Shown here piece after piece: positions 9,910-20,170 of a DNA stretch of 64,000 nucleotides. Position 1 is the first letter of the stretch. Every line of letters begins with the position of its first letter. The stretch comes from Shewanella electrodiphila (lineage in GTDB: Bacteria; Pseudomonadota; Gammaproteobacteria; Enterobacterales; Shewanellaceae). The position numbers and the translations under genes were made by a program. The stretch covers positions 124,001-188,000 of the forward strand of contig NZ_JAKIKU010000008.1 of assembly GCF_023283985.1 (NCBI RefSeq), given 5' to 3'. Under the pieces are notes generated by a model. It saw only the letters and a list, made by a program, of their open reading frames with translations, made no database searches and was not told where the DNA came from.

Positions 9910-10899
9910 TTAATTGAGTTCGTTATCTGAATGGTGACTCGTCAATAAATCAGTGATATTTTTCAAGGTCGTATAGGCAATGGCATTAAGTGCTTCATCA
10001 GTTAAGAAAGCTTGGTGACCAGTAAAAATAACATTGTGACTGGCAGACAAAATTCTGAACACATCATCCTTAATAATTTCATTTGATTTATCTTGGAAAA
10101 ATAGCTCTTTTTCATTTTCATATACGTCTAACCCTAGCGAGCCTAACTGCCCCACCTTTAATGCTTCCATGGCATCAATCGCATTTAATAAGCCACCACG
10201 ACTGGTATTGATAACCATGACGCCTGGTTTCATTTTATTAAAGCTTTTTTGGCTCAATAGATGGTGATTATCTTCTGTTAGTGGGCAGTGCAAGCTTATG
10301 ATGTCGCACTGTGGATACAGTTCATCAAGGCTGATGTACTCAACGCCTAAACCTTTAACGACTTCACTTGGATACGGATCGTATGCAACAACTTTACAGC
10401 CAAAACCAAGCAAGATTTTGATAGTGGCGATACCAATTTTCCCGGTACCAATAACGCCAACTGTTTTGCCATGCATGTTGAAACCGACCAAACCTGACAA
10501 GGCAAAATTAGCATCTCGAGTGCGTTGGTAAGCTTTATGAATTTTACGGTTTAAAGTTAGCATGATGGCAATGGTGTGTTCGGCGACAGATTCAGGCGAG
10601 TATGCAGGGACATTAACAACCGTGATGCCTAATCGTTTAGCAGCATCTAAATCGACATTGTTAAAGCCAGCACAACGCATGGCAATAATTTTAGTGCCAC
10701 CTTTGGCCAGCTCAACTAAGACTTCTTCACATAAAGAATCATTGACGAAAGCGCATACCACTTCAAAACCATCCGCTAATTTGGCATTTTGCATACAAAG
10801 TCGATAATCAAAGTATTCAATCTTGGCACCAAAGTCTTTATTCATCGCATCAAAATGTTGAATATCATAATTTTTTGCGCTGAAGAATCCGATTTTCAT
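9910..10899 (-). CDS. ldhA: D-lactate dehydrogenase (fermentative)
   Basis: 329 residues, the same length as E. coli LdhA. It is a D-isomer-specific 2-hydroxyacid dehydrogenase with NAD-binding motif GVIGTGKIGIATIKIL, followed by the acidic residue in AYDPYP. The catalytic arginine is in NTSRGGLLN and the histidine in TGHQAFLT. It reduces pyruvate to D-lactate with NADH in the cytosol. SD AAGGA lies before the ATG. Confidence 0.93.
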   Translation of the reverse strand: MKIGFFSAKNYDIQHFDAMNKDFGAKIEYFDYRLCMQNAKLADGFEVVCAFVNDSLCEEVLVELAKGGTKIIAMRCAGFNNVDLDAAKRLGITVVNVPAYSPESVAEHTIAIMLTLNRKIHKAYQRTRDANFALSGLVGFNMHGKTVGVIGTGKIGIATIKILLGFGCKVVAYDPYPSEVVKGLGVEYISLDELYPQCDIISLHCPLTEDNHHLLSQKSFNKMKPGVMVINTSRGGLLNAIDAMEALKVGQLGSLGLDVYENEKELFFQDKSNEIIKDDVFRILSASHNVIFTGHQAFLTDEALNAIAYTTLKNITDLLTSHHSDNELN

Positions 10900-11087
10900 T
10901 TAACAGTCCTTAGTCAACAAGCTCAAGGGCTTGTCTTAACACACCGATTAACAATTCACGGTGTTATTTTTTATAAAATGTCATCTAGCTAGCATACCAA
11001 TAATTTAGATTTTGCTATAGATCGCTATTCATTCAAGATGAATTTGCTAAGCTGTTACCCCATTAACATCTCAATTATGTGTAATTC

Positions 11088-11507
11088 ATGTCTAAAAAGC
11101 AGCATCAAGAAGTTTCTGAATTCCAATTTTGGCTACAACGCTTAGGCAAAACCAGTTTAAGAGCCTTACATATTGTCGGCATTGTCGGTGCTGGCGGTGG
11201 ACTATTACTGGGAATAGAGCAAAGTCTTTGGATCAATTACTGGATTTTAGCCATGACTAGCGGCGTGGCATTATTTGCTTGGGAAGTGATTAGAGATTGG
11301 CGCTGGTTAATTCAATTGAAAGGCGTGTTAACGATCTTCAAAGTTTTATTGCTGGGTTTATTTATTCCAATGGCAGATTGGAAGCCTGAAATAACAATTT
11401 TTATCGTGCTGTTATCGGTCGTAGTATCCCATGGTCCTGCTGGATTACGCCATTATTCTGTGGTGCATAGAAAAGTAATACATGGCAAAAAGGAAATTAA
11501 AGGTTAA
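11088..11507 (+). CDS. Hypothetical inner-membrane protein
   Basis: 139 residues with four predicted transmembrane helices (about 28-45, 48-66, 80-97, 101-115) and a basic C-terminal tail. No motif recognised. The histidine in ALHIVGIVG and those near SHGPAGLRHYSVVH are reminiscent of small membrane haem or copper-export-like proteins, but this is not enough to assign a role. No clear Shine-Dalgarno precedes the ATG. A second small membrane protein follows 36 bases downstream. Confidence 0.7.
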   Translation: MSKKQHQEVSEFQFWLQRLGKTSLRALHIVGIVGAGGGLLLGIEQSLWINYWILAMTSGVALFAWEVIRDWRWLIQLKGVLTIFKVLLLGLFIPMADWKPEITIFIVLLSVVVSHGPAGLRHYSVVHRKVIHGKKEIKG

Positions 11508-11543
11508 TCTAGTATTATCTTTTGTTATTTTTAAGGTAATAGG

Positions 11544-11834
11544 ATGTTTCCTTATCCGGAGCAATATCGTTTAGCAGCCCCACCGTTAACCACAAGTTTC
11601 ATGGTGTTTTGGGCACTACTAAGCCACAGTATTTTTGCTGATGCCAGCCCGTTTGCACTTTATCCTTTATTGTCCCTGTTCCCACTGGTACTCATTGGGC
11701 ATGTGTATTTGATTTGGAATGCACAAGGGATGTCTCGACTTGACCAAAGTTTTTACGCACTAGTCCATGTCCCGCTGGCATTTGTTGTCTGGACCTTTAC
11801 CATTATGCACGTCAATGGCAACGCATTTTCATAA
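11544..11834 (+). CDS. Hypothetical small membrane protein
   Basis: 96 residues with three hydrophobic segments (about 17-33, 40-57, 70-86). Function not recognised. It sits in the same direction as the preceding membrane protein with a short gap, so the two may form a small unit. SD AAGG lies upstream. Confidence 0.65.
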   Translation: MFPYPEQYRLAAPPLTTSFMVFWALLSHSIFADASPFALYPLLSLFPLVLIGHVYLIWNAQGMSRLDQSFYALVHVPLAFVVWTFTIMHVNGNAFS

Positions 11835-12020
11835 GTATTTTTGGGTAAGCGACTTATTATAAAGGTTAAGTGAACAACGATTTTTATAAACCTTGAGCGG
11901 TATAACTAAAACGTTGGCGTCAAAGCACACTAGGGCGTGCAAGCAGTATCATTCATAGATTGCTTGCACTTACTTAAGCTGAAAGGTATCTTTGCCGCGC
12001 ATTCTTGTAAAGGGCTTACC

Positions 12021-12698
12021 ATGGCAGACTTCATCTACACTCCCCCTACCGATCCTTGGCTCGATATTATCCATGAAGATAAAGATATTATTGTGCTCAA
12101 TAAGCCTTCAGGACTCTTGTCTATACCTGGACGTGATGCCCAATACCACGACAGCATTTATAGCCGTGTATTAGAAAAGCACCCCAATGCTCAAATCGTA
12201 CATCGACTGGATATGGCAACATCTGGTGTCATTGTAGTGGCACTGCGTCGTAACGCTGAGCGAGAATTAAAGCGCCAATTTAGAGACAGAGAAACAGCTA
12301 AAACTTATTATGCCAGAGTGGCAGGCCACCTTAATCCTGAAATAAAACAAGTCGATTACCCGCTTATCTGCGATTGGCCCAACCGGCCTAAACAAAAAGT
12401 TGATCATAAGCTCGGCAAACCTTCTTTAACTCATGTCGAAATAATCAATTATGCTAAGCAGTCAACGCTGGTAAAGTTAACCCCTATTACTGGGCGTTCT
12501 CATCAACTACGCGTTCATATGTTGGCATTGGGTCATGTGATCCTAGGCGATGGCTTTTATGCCGACCCATTAGCGAAACGTTTATCTGAACGACTATTGC
12601 TGCATGCCGCAGAGCTCACCATTCATCATCCATATAGCCAACAGAAAATGACATTCAATGCTGAAGTGCCCTTTATTCATCCCGTTGGATTGCAATAA
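12021..12698 (+). CDS. rluA: Dual-specificity rRNA/tRNA pseudouridine synthase RluA
   Basis: 225 residues from the ATG at 12021 (AAGGG upstream). The longer upstream frame would add a non-homologous leader. The RluA-family signature HRLDMATSGVIV holds the catalytic aspartate, and GRSHQLRVHMLALG and LLLHAAEL follow. There is no N-terminal S4 domain, which fits RluA (219 residues in E. coli) rather than RluC or RluD. It converts uridine to pseudouridine in 23S rRNA (position 746) and in certain tRNAs (position 32). Confidence 0.93.
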   Translation: MADFIYTPPTDPWLDIIHEDKDIIVLNKPSGLLSIPGRDAQYHDSIYSRVLEKHPNAQIVHRLDMATSGVIVVALRRNAERELKRQFRDRETAKTYYARVAGHLNPEIKQVDYPLICDWPNRPKQKVDHKLGKPSLTHVEIINYAKQSTLVKLTPITGRSHQLRVHMLALGHVILGDGFYADPLAKRLSERLLLHAAELTIHHPYSQQKMTFNAEVPFIHPVGLQ

Positions 12699-12853
12699 TA
12701 CTAAGTTTACTCCAGTCCTTTTCTTGATAAATGCAGTCATCAACCTCAACAGTTTACGTTATGCATAAATTGTTCATGAGAACTTTTTGATAGCCATTGT
12801 TCATTATTCATCGTAAATTAATGCCTAATTATAATTTAATTAGGCATTTTACT

Positions 12854-13315
12854 ATGGAAACTCCATTTCAAAGAGATCAGCTAGACAATCAAATTCTTGA
12901 AGCATTAATGGAAGAAGCGCGAACCCCCTTTGCAGAGCTCGCTAAACGTTTTGCAGTAAGTGCCGGTACGATTCATGTACGCGTTGAAAAAATGAAACAA
13001 GCAGGCATTATCACAGGTGCAAGGATAACAGTGGATCCTAAAGCTTTAGGCTATGACGTTTGTTGTTTTATTGGCATCAATTTAAAAAGCGCAGGGGATT
13101 ATCCTGCTGCCATATCAAAGTTAAATGCGTTAGAGGAAGTTGTTGAAGCATATTATACCACTGGTAATTACAGTGTTTTTGTAAAGGTAATGTGCCAATC
13201 TATCGACGGATTACAGCACGTTTTAATCAATCGCATCCAATCTATTGATGAAATTCAATCAACAGAAACCTTGATTAGCCTACAAAACCCCATTGTTAGA
13301 GGTGTTAAGCCTTAG
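12854..13315 (+). CDS. asnC: Transcriptional regulator AsnC (Lrp/AsnC family)
   Basis: 153 residues from the ATG at 12854. An N-terminal winged helix-turn-helix (residues 8-65) includes the near-invariant GTIHVRVEKMKQAGIITGAR of AsnC. It is followed by the RAM ligand-binding domain (YYTTGNYSVFVKVMC). Resemblance to E. coli AsnC, the asparagine-responsive activator of asnA, is strong throughout, so this is AsnC and not Lrp. No asnA is adjacent here. Confidence 0.95.
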   Translation: METPFQRDQLDNQILEALMEEARTPFAELAKRFAVSAGTIHVRVEKMKQAGIITGARITVDPKALGYDVCCFIGINLKSAGDYPAAISKLNALEEVVEAYYTTGNYSVFVKVMCQSIDGLQHVLINRIQSIDEIQSTETLISLQNPIVRGVKP

Positions 13316-13570
13316 TAGGTTTATTTATGACTTATAACAACCACTTCCGCCGAATACCTCTAAATGTATAGTTAAAAATAACAACTATTTTCCCAACTTG
13401 TAACACCTTTGGTTACTTTTGTTAATTTTTTGTGTTAAAAAGTCGTAGAGTGCATCGAAGAATGCACCAAACGCATTAATGTAAAAACATAATAAACAGC
13501 ATTGCCACCGACCTAGTCTCTACCCTACAAATGCTTGGACGTGGTAAATGCTTTAACCAAGGAAGAAGTT

Positions 13571-16500
13571 GTGAAGACTAAATTATCTATAGCGATATCA
13601 GCAGCGTTACTCTCTAGCGCTAGCTTTGCAAACACCCAAATGACAGGCAATAAATATGATTTAGAAATATTGTCTATTGACCAACATAAGAAACCAGCAG
13701 TAAAGCTGAACAATATTACAACACCACAGCGATTTATTGTTGAGCTGTCTTCTCCTGCTGTTGCTACGTACCAAGGCGGCACTGCAAACTTAGCAGCAAC
13801 TGCCGTTTCAGCTAAAGACACTAAATTAAACATTCAATCTACCGCAGTACAAAATTATGCTTCGCACCTTGCTACAGAGCAAAAAGCATTCACAAATGCA
13901 TTAAGCAGTGTGTCTGCAAACAGCAAAGTCGAACGTCAATTTAAAACACTGTTTAATGGTGTCACTGTTACTGGCCAAAACCTAACTGTAGAGCAGTTAA
14001 TGGCGATCCCGGGTGTTAAATCTGTTTACCCTGAAACTATGTACGACATCAGCATGGATGCATCACTTCAAGTGATTAACACTGAAGCAATGTGGGAAAC
14101 AGTCAGTGGAATGGAGAATGCGGGTAAAGGTATCCGTGTTGCTGTCATCGATGGCGGTATCCGTCCTGAAAACCCAATGTTTGCAGATGAAGGCTTTGAA
14201 GCACCAATGGGTGCTATGCCAACTGATGACTACTGTTCAACGACTGATGAGTCTTTTTGTAATAATAAACTCATTGTTGCCCGCTGGTCTCAACCCACTT
14301 TTGAAGTGTGTGCCGATGAATATATGAGCCCGCTAGGTTTCGGTGGTCATGGTACTCACGTGGCAGGTACCGCTGTAGGTAATCAAGTATCAACTCAATT
14401 TAACGACATCGATGTAGAATTATCAGGTGTGGCGCCTGCTGCATACTTAATGTCATATAAAGCATTATATTCAAAAGCTGATTGTACTGGTGGTAGCGGC
14501 TCTAACATCATGTTAATGGAAGCGCTAGAACATGCGGTTAATGATGGCGCAGATGTTATCAACAACTCATGGGGTGGTGGCGCAGGTGCAGATCCAGCAA
14601 GCAGCCCGTATAAAACAATGTTCGAAGCCGCAGAAGCTGCTGGCGTCATTGTGGTATCAGCAGCAGGTAACGATGGTAATGGTGCAAGCACTATTGGCTG
14701 TCCTGCTTGTATTGAATCAGGTATTGCCGTAGCAAATAGCACAACGGGTCGTTATTTTGCCAATAGCTTTAATGCCGGCGGCGAAGATTTATTAGCAATT
14801 CCTGGTTCTGATACTGTCATTGAAATGGATGTCACGGCACCTGTTATTGCAGCTATAAATGTTGATGAAATGAACTTTGAAGGTTGTGAAGCTTTCCCTG
14901 TTGATAGCTTTAAAGGCAGCATTGCACTAATTTCACGTGGTTTGTGTGCTTTCTCAACAAAAGCAGAAAATGCTATTAATGCAGGCGCTGAAGCATTAGT
15001 TGTTTACAACAGTAACCCTGGCGCGCCAATTACTATGTCTATGCCTGATGTGACTTTCCCTTCAATAATGATATCTAACGATGATGGCACTGCAATTATT
15101 GATGCTATGGGTGAAACAGCAACTACAGGTACTGTTGGCTCTGAAATTAAGCGCATAATGGTACCAGCTCTAGCAGATACTATTAATAGCTCTAGCTCAC
15201 GTGGTCCAAACGGTAATCAGAATATGCTGAAACCTGATTTGGCAGCACCGGGAACCAATATCTTGTCAGCTTATTCCCCTGATGATGGCGGCGAAGATTT
15301 CAACATGATTTCTGGTACCAGTATGGCAAGTCCTCATGTTGCAGGTGCTGCAGCAATGATGAGACAACTTCATCCAGATTGGTCTGCAAATGACATTAAA
15401 ACAGCATTAACATCTACTTCGACTACCGAAGGCATTTTAGATGATGATGCAACGACTGCGGCAACACCATTTGCGATGGGTGCTGGTCGTATGGATTTAG
15501 ATGCTGCAGCTAAAGCAGTACTAACCTTCGATAAGCCTTCAATTGCAGCTGATTCATGTGTTGGCCCATGTACTTTCACTCGTACTGTCTACAACAAGAG
15601 TGACGAAGATACATCTTGGTCATTAGCAGCAAGCAGTGATTCTGCAGGCATTACAGTATCACCGTCGATGTTGGATATTCCAGCAGGTGGCTCGGCAACC
15701 TTTATGGTGACTGTTGATTCAACCTTCTCAGATTACGGTGACTGGATATTCGGTAATGTAATGCTAACAAGTGCTGCAGGTCTGCAAAATGCACACCTAC
15801 CATTAGCAGTCCTTGCTCAAGAGTCTAGTGATGCTTCACTGATTTCTATTTCATCAGATGACAGTGATTTAACTACAGCTGATGATATGGAAATTACCGC
15901 AGTATTAAACAACACCATGTTTGAAAATACGGTCACCTTCACAGCTAAAGCACCTGAAGGAACAATGCTAACCTCAGAAGATGATGTTTCAGTTAGCTTA
16001 ACTAATGCCACTCAAAATGGCTTTAGCGTCAATGAAGATACTGGCGTTATTACCTGGGTCGGTAGTCTTGAGCAATCTGAAATGTCTATCGATGCGTCAA
16101 CAGGTACCTACCCGAGTATTTTTGATGCTGACTTAGTATTTGTGCCTGCTTGTGATGAAGGTTGTGATGAAAAATCATTTACCTATGAAGGCTTACCTGA
16201 GTTCAAATTTAATGGGGTAACATACGACACCATCACAATATCTGACAATGGTATTGTGTTAGTCGGCGGCGGAAATACTGCTGGCACTTGGAATAATAGA
16301 GAGCTACCAGACAGCACAAACCCAAATAATATATTAGCACCATTCTGGTCTGACTTTGATTTGAGTGATGGCACTGCTACTGATACTGGTGGTGGTCAAC
16401 TAGGTCTGAATGTTATTAGTTTATCAACTGGTACTTTCTTAGTTGTTGAATGGAATGATGGACAGCTTTATGCTGACACATCTGGAACAGGTTATTCATT

Positions 16501-17440
16501 TAGTGTTTGGATTAAGGCTGGCGATACGGAAGATGTTTCGTTCAATTATCTGAACATTCCTGATATGCCAGCAAACGTATCAATTGGTGCAGAGAATATG
16601 GGCGGCACAATTGGCACCACATACCATTACAACGGTGAAGGTTCAGCAGTCACTTCAGGTGATTACTTACAAGTTTTATCTTCAGCAGCTGGCCAAGTTA
16701 AAATTGACTATAAAGCAACAGCAAGTGAATTTGACTTAGGCACTATGGACTCTTCAACTACTGTTGAAGAAACTGCTGTGACATTCAATGTACTAGATAA
16801 CGACACAATGCCTGACCAAAAAGTGGCTCGTTCACAAGTTACTGGCGATGGTATTACTGCGACTGCTCAACGTATAATTAACACTGCAGCTTCTGGTGAC
16901 TTAGGAAGTGTTGCAATAGTCGATGAGCCTGCAAATGGTACAGTCACTGTGGCTGAATCCGGTGAAGTAACTTATACACCAAACACTGACTTTTTTGGTG
17001 AAGATACATTCACTTACTCTGTGACAGATGAAGCCGAAACAGTTAGCACTCCGACTATGGTATCGATTGAAGTTACTAACGTTCAAGATGCGCCTAAGGT
17101 TGCTCCATCGGCTTCTGATGATTTTGTAAGAAGAGAGCTTTCTGTAAAGTCAAACTCTACTGATGCAGATAATGATTCATTGACTTATAGCTGGGTTCAA
17201 ACAGGTGGACCTTCTGTAGACTTCGATGCATCAGCTGAGAATATAAGTTTTACAGCAGATTCTTCTGATACTTATACATTCACAGTGACGGCAAATGATG
17301 GAACTGAAGATAGTAACCTCGGAGAAGTCAGTGTAACTGCTAACCCTTACCCTGATGTAAATGACAGCGGCTCTATGGGCTGGTTAACTACATTACTTCT
17401 TCCTTTAGCGGCGTTCCGTCGTCGTAAAATGAAGTCGTAA
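13571..17440 (+). CDS. Secreted subtilisin-like serine protease (S8) with PA domain and CTERM-like tail
   Basis: 1289 residues from a GTG at 13571 with SD AAGGAAG just upstream; an upstream in-frame TTG (13535) lacks such a site. Order: signal peptide (1-20), inhibitor I9-like propeptide, S8 catalytic domain with Asp194 (VIDGG), His260 (GGHGTHVAG) and Ser584 (GTSMASPHVAG), with a PA domain inserted between His and Ser. A long beta-rich region follows, with two Ig/cadherin-like repeats (NVLDNDTMPD). The last 22 residues (SGSMGWLTTLLLPLAAFRRR plus tail) form a short Gly/Ser motif, a hydrophobic helix and an Arg cluster, as in GlyGly-CTERM proteins cleaved by rhombosortase after type II secretion. 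An extracellular protease for nutrient scavenging is the likely role. Confidence 0.93.
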   Translation: MKTKLSIAISAALLSSASFANTQMTGNKYDLEILSIDQHKKPAVKLNNITTPQRFIVELSSPAVATYQGGTANLAATAVSAKDTKLNIQSTAVQNYASHLATEQKAFTNALSSVSANSKVERQFKTLFNGVTVTGQNLTVEQLMAIPGVKSVYPETMYDISMDASLQVINTEAMWETVSGMENAGKGIRVAVIDGGIRPENPMFADEGFEAPMGAMPTDDYCSTTDESFCNNKLIVARWSQPTFEVCADEYMSPLGFGGHGTHVAGTAVGNQVSTQFNDIDVELSGVAPAAYLMSYKALYSKADCTGGSGSNIMLMEALEHAVNDGADVINNSWGGGAGADPASSPYKTMFEAAEAAGVIVVSAAGNDGNGASTIGCPACIESGIAVANSTTGRYFANSFNAGGEDLLAIPGSDTVIEMDVTAPVIAAINVDEMNFEGCEAFPVDSFKGSIALISRGLCAFSTKAENAINAGAEALVVYNSNPGAPITMSMPDVTFPSIMISNDDGTAIIDAMGETATTGTVGSEIKRIMVPALADTINSSSSRGPNGNQNMLKPDLAAPGTNILSAYSPDDGGEDFNMISGTSMASPHVAGAAAMMRQLHPDWSANDIKTALTSTSTTEGILDDDATTAATPFAMGAGRMDLDAAAKAVLTFDKPSIAADSCVGPCTFTRTVYNKSDEDTSWSLAASSDSAGITVSPSMLDIPAGGSATFMVTVDSTFSDYGDWIFGNVMLTSAAGLQNAHLPLAVLAQESSDASLISISSDDSDLTTADDMEITAVLNNTMFENTVTFTAKAPEGTMLTSEDDVSVSLTNATQNGFSVNEDTGVITWVGSLEQSEMSIDASTGTYPSIFDADLVFVPACDEGCDEKSFTYEGLPEFKFNGVTYDTITISDNGIVLVGGGNTAGTWNNRELPDSTNPNNILAPFWSDFDLSDGTATDTGGGQLGLNVISLSTGTFLVVEWNDGQLYADTSGTGYSFSVWIKAGDTEDVSFNYLNIPDMPANVSIGAENMGGTIGTTYHYNGEGSAVTSGDYLQVLSSAAGQVKIDYKATASEFDLGTMDSSTTVEETAVTFNVLDNDTMPDQKVARSQVTGDGITATAQRIINTAASGDLGSVAIVDEPANGTVTVAESGEVTYTPNTDFFGEDTFTYSVTDEAETVSTPTMVSIEVTNVQDAPKVAPSASDDFVRRELSVKSNSTDADNDSLTYSWVQTGGPSVDFDASAENISFTADSSDTYTFTVTANDGTEDSNLGEVSVTANPYPDVNDSGSMGWLTTLLLPLAAFRRRKMKS

Positions 17441-17461
17441 TTGATATTTAAGCTTTAACGT

Positions 17462-17489
17462 AAAAGCCCAGCAATTGCTGGGCTTTTTT
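17462..17489 (+). terminator. Intrinsic terminator after the subtilase
   Basis: Stem AAAAGCCCAGCA/TGCTGGGCTTTT with an AT loop and T-run. It also faces the leftward dcu gene and could serve both. Confidence 0.85.
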
Positions 17490-17541
17490 ATACCTGAAAC
17501 ATCAAAGATTATTCAGAAAATTTCTCTACTCATAACATCAC

Positions 17542-18864
17542 TTAGTGGTTAATCACCAATGTCGAAATAAAGTAACCTAATACCGTTGCTGTCGTGACTC
17601 CAATAAAACCTGGGATAAGGAAGCTATGGTTAAGAACATATTTGCCAATATTCGTTGTGCCAGATCTATCAAAGCTGATTGCGGCTAAATCACTTGGGTA
17701 GAATGGGAAGAAGAAGTAGGCATAACACGCTGGAATCACACCAATAAGCACAGGTGCAGGGATACCTAACGCAAACCCTAGTGGGAACATAATAGTGAGT
17801 ACTGCAGCTTGGCTTTTAAGGAAGATTGATGCCATAAACATCGCAATAGCAAATGACCAAGGGTAGGCACTGACTAAATCACTGAGCGAACTCACTAAGT
17901 AGGCTTTATGATGGCCAATAATAGTGTCACTTAACCATGCAATACCAAAAATGATCACCACTGCAGTCATTCCTGCAGTAAAGACATTACTATTAACAAT
18001 CTTTTGCGGTGACACCTTAGTTGCCAATAATATAATCGCACCAACAGATAACATCATAAACTGAATTGCTACCGACATTTTCACGCCTTCTGGCAACACT
18101 TCCTTGCTGAACATCGCAATCATGATGACTGATAAGATACCCGCTAAGAATAAAAACAGACCCCGTTTAGCAACCGAATCGGTATGCGCTTGATCGCTAG
18201 ACTCTACATCAGGATCAATTAGGTTACTGCGAAACTCTTCATCTTTAAGACGTTGCTGAAACGCTTCATCTTTATCTAAATCTTTACCTCGATTCAAACT
18301 CCATGCACAACCTGCAAGCACACCGATTAAGGTAGCAGGGATAGTGACTGACAATACATTGATCAAGCTAATATCGAGGCTATTATCCATTGCAGTCGCC
18401 ATTACCACTGCGGCGGCTGCAGCAATTGGACTTGCTGTAATCCCCATTTGCGAAGCAACCGTAGACATTGCCAATGGGCGCTCAGGACGAATACCTTTTT
18501 TATAAGCAACATCATAAATCACTGGTAAAAGTGGATACACGGAGTGACCGGTTCCTACTAACACTGTTAATGAATAAGTACACAAAGGACCGAGGAAAGT
18601 AATTTGATTTGGGTGTTTTCTTAATAGCTTTTCAGCATATTTTACCAGTAGTTTAAGACCGCCAGTGGCTTCAAGTGTTGCTGATGCCGCCACAACAGCA
18701 AGGATAATCAGCATAACACTGACTGGAGGTGAACCTGGAGCAACCCCAAACACAAACGCTAAAACAGAAACGCCTAATCCACCTAATAAACCGAACGCGA
18801 CGCCACCATGGCGAATACCAACAAATATTACCGCCAACAACAACAGCATATGAACATAAAACAT
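17542..18864 (-). CDS. Anaerobic C4-dicarboxylate transporter (Dcu family, DcuB-like)
   Basis: 440 residues with about 10-12 transmembrane helices and the Dcu-type layout: GGLGVSVLAFVFG in the N-terminal half, conserved LVGTGHSVYPLLPVIYD, then MGITASPIAAAAA. The family exchanges fumarate for succinate across the inner membrane during fumarate respiration. DcuA and DcuB cannot be separated with certainty by eye; the length (440-446) fits DcuB slightly better. Strong SD AAGGAGA. Transcribed alone. Confidence 0.88.
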   Translation of the reverse strand: MFYVHMLLLLAVIFVGIRHGGVAFGLLGGLGVSVLAFVFGVAPGSPPVSVMLIILAVVAASATLEATGGLKLLVKYAEKLLRKHPNQITFLGPLCTYSLTVLVGTGHSVYPLLPVIYDVAYKKGIRPERPLAMSTVASQMGITASPIAAAAAVVMATAMDNSLDISLINVLSVTIPATLIGVLAGCAWSLNRGKDLDKDEAFQQRLKDEEFRSNLIDPDVESSDQAHTDSVAKRGLFLFLAGILSVIMIAMFSKEVLPEGVKMSVAIQFMMLSVGAIILLATKVSPQKIVNSNVFTAGMTAVVIIFGIAWLSDTIIGHHKAYLVSSLSDLVSAYPWSFAIAMFMASIFLKSQAAVLTIMFPLGFALGIPAPVLIGVIPACYAYFFFPFYPSDLAAISFDRSGTTNIGKYVLNHSFLIPGFIGVTTATVLGYFISTLVINH

Positions 18865-19513
18865 TAGCTAATCTCCTTAGCAAACATTAAGTAATTGCAG
18901 CGACTCCTGCTGCATTAAATTCATTTTCTATGTCATAAACAAATTGGTTATCTATGCGTTGTAGGAATCGCATATTATCATTAGCATAAACAAAGAAAAT
19001 AACAGTTGAAGGCTGACAGAGTGGTTATTATTTTCACAGCCTTCATCTTGTTTATACATCAAATGCAGTACATCAAATATCAGCTAAAAACCATACAGTG
19101 ACCTTGCGCAAGGATTTCAACAACAGCTTGTTAAATTTGTGATCTGCTCACACCTATACCGATCAAAGGCTCTAATTTTCCAATTTTAAAATCACAGAAA
19201 ACCAAGTGAAAATATCAGAAAAGACAACATATTAAATTAGCAATTAATAATATTGAAATAAGGTTTAAATTACTGTTAAAGCTAGAATTGAATAACAATA
19301 GTTATATATGAGGAATTGAATTTATTTAGGGTAATCACTACAAAATTATCTATTTATAATAATGAATCCACTAACTAATAGAAATAATATTATTAATTAA
19401 ATCACCAACAAGTCATTTATTTTTACTCTTAAACTCATTCAGTTCTGATACAGCTTAGTCAGACTATGATTGCTCCAACAAAACGAAATAACTATTTTTA
19501 CTTGGAGTGGATT
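18865..19513. other. Divergent control region with a near-CRP palindrome
   Basis: 649 bases, very AT-rich, between the leftward dcu gene and a rightward barrel gene. At 19138-19152 lies TGTGA-TCTGC-TCACA, which has both CRP half-sites but a five-base instead of the usual six-base spacer, so it is a candidate only. No reading frame or RNA gene seen. Confidence 0.4.
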
Positions 19514-20074
19514 ATGAAAATTAAACAACTTATTTTAGCGGGTGTAGTAACGTCAATGATGTCTGTCCCAGCAATGGCATCTGATTGGTTTGTTGGTGGC
19601 GCGGCTGGATACCAAAAGAATGCTTACGAGACGACGCAGTTAGACTCTTCTGTTAAAGAGAACGAAAGAGATATGGCCTATCAACTTCGTTTTGGTAAGT
19701 ATATTAACGACAATAGCCGTGTATATGGTACATATGGCTACAACTCTGAAGACATAGGTAAACAGCAGACTTTCTTATTATCTTATGATTACCTAGTCCC
19801 ACTCGGACAAAGTAATGTTAACTGGTTTGTGGGTGCAACCGCCGGTATGACTCATACCAGTATCAAGGAAGCAGATTTAAGCTCTGGTGACAATTTTGTG
19901 TGGGGTGGTCAAACAGGCTTTATGTACAACATCAACGACAACTGGTCGACTGAAATTGGTTACCAATACCTGAAACAAGACTACGAAAAAGATGTTGCCA
20001 ATGGCGCTAATACCGGTACATTCTCATTAAATGATACCCAACAAGTTTATTTAGCCATTGATTATAAATTTTAA
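19514..20074 (+). CDS. Small outer-membrane beta-barrel protein (OmpA/OmpW-like fold)
   Basis: 186 residues from the ATG at 19514 (GGAG upstream; the longer frame only adds a non-signal leader). A signal peptide is cleaved near AMAS-DWF. The mature protein has eight amphipathic strands and ends in ...YLAIDYKF, the C-terminal phenylalanine expected for Bam substrates. It resembles OmpA-like/porin-family eight-strand barrels of marine gammaproteobacteria. No ligand can be inferred. An intrinsic terminator follows. Confidence 0.8.
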   Translation: MKIKQLILAGVVTSMMSVPAMASDWFVGGAAGYQKNAYETTQLDSSVKENERDMAYQLRFGKYINDNSRVYGTYGYNSEDIGKQQTFLLSYDYLVPLGQSNVNWFVGATAGMTHTSIKEADLSSGDNFVWGGQTGFMYNINDNWSTEIGYQYLKQDYEKDVANGANTGTFSLNDTQQVYLAIDYKF

Positions 20075-20123
20075 TCTTTAGCGGAATGCCTCAATAAAGA
20101 ACATTCCATCTAATCAAAAGAAT

Positions 20124-20154
20124 AAAAAGCTCAGTTTTGCTACTGAGCTTTTTT
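20124..20154 (+). terminator. Intrinsic terminator after the small barrel gene
   Basis: Stem AAAGCTCAG/CTGAGCTTT with loop ttttgcta and six T. Confidence 0.85.
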
Positions 20155-20170
20155 GTATGTCTAAATAAAG

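Noticed and set aside
13535..13570. TTG at 13535 as start of the subtilase
   Set aside because: The GTG at 13571 has a clear SD and begins directly at the signal peptide.
19138..19152. CRP box TGTGA-N5-TCACA
   Set aside because: Half-sites are perfect, but the spacer has five bases instead of six; kept only as a remark in the region entry.
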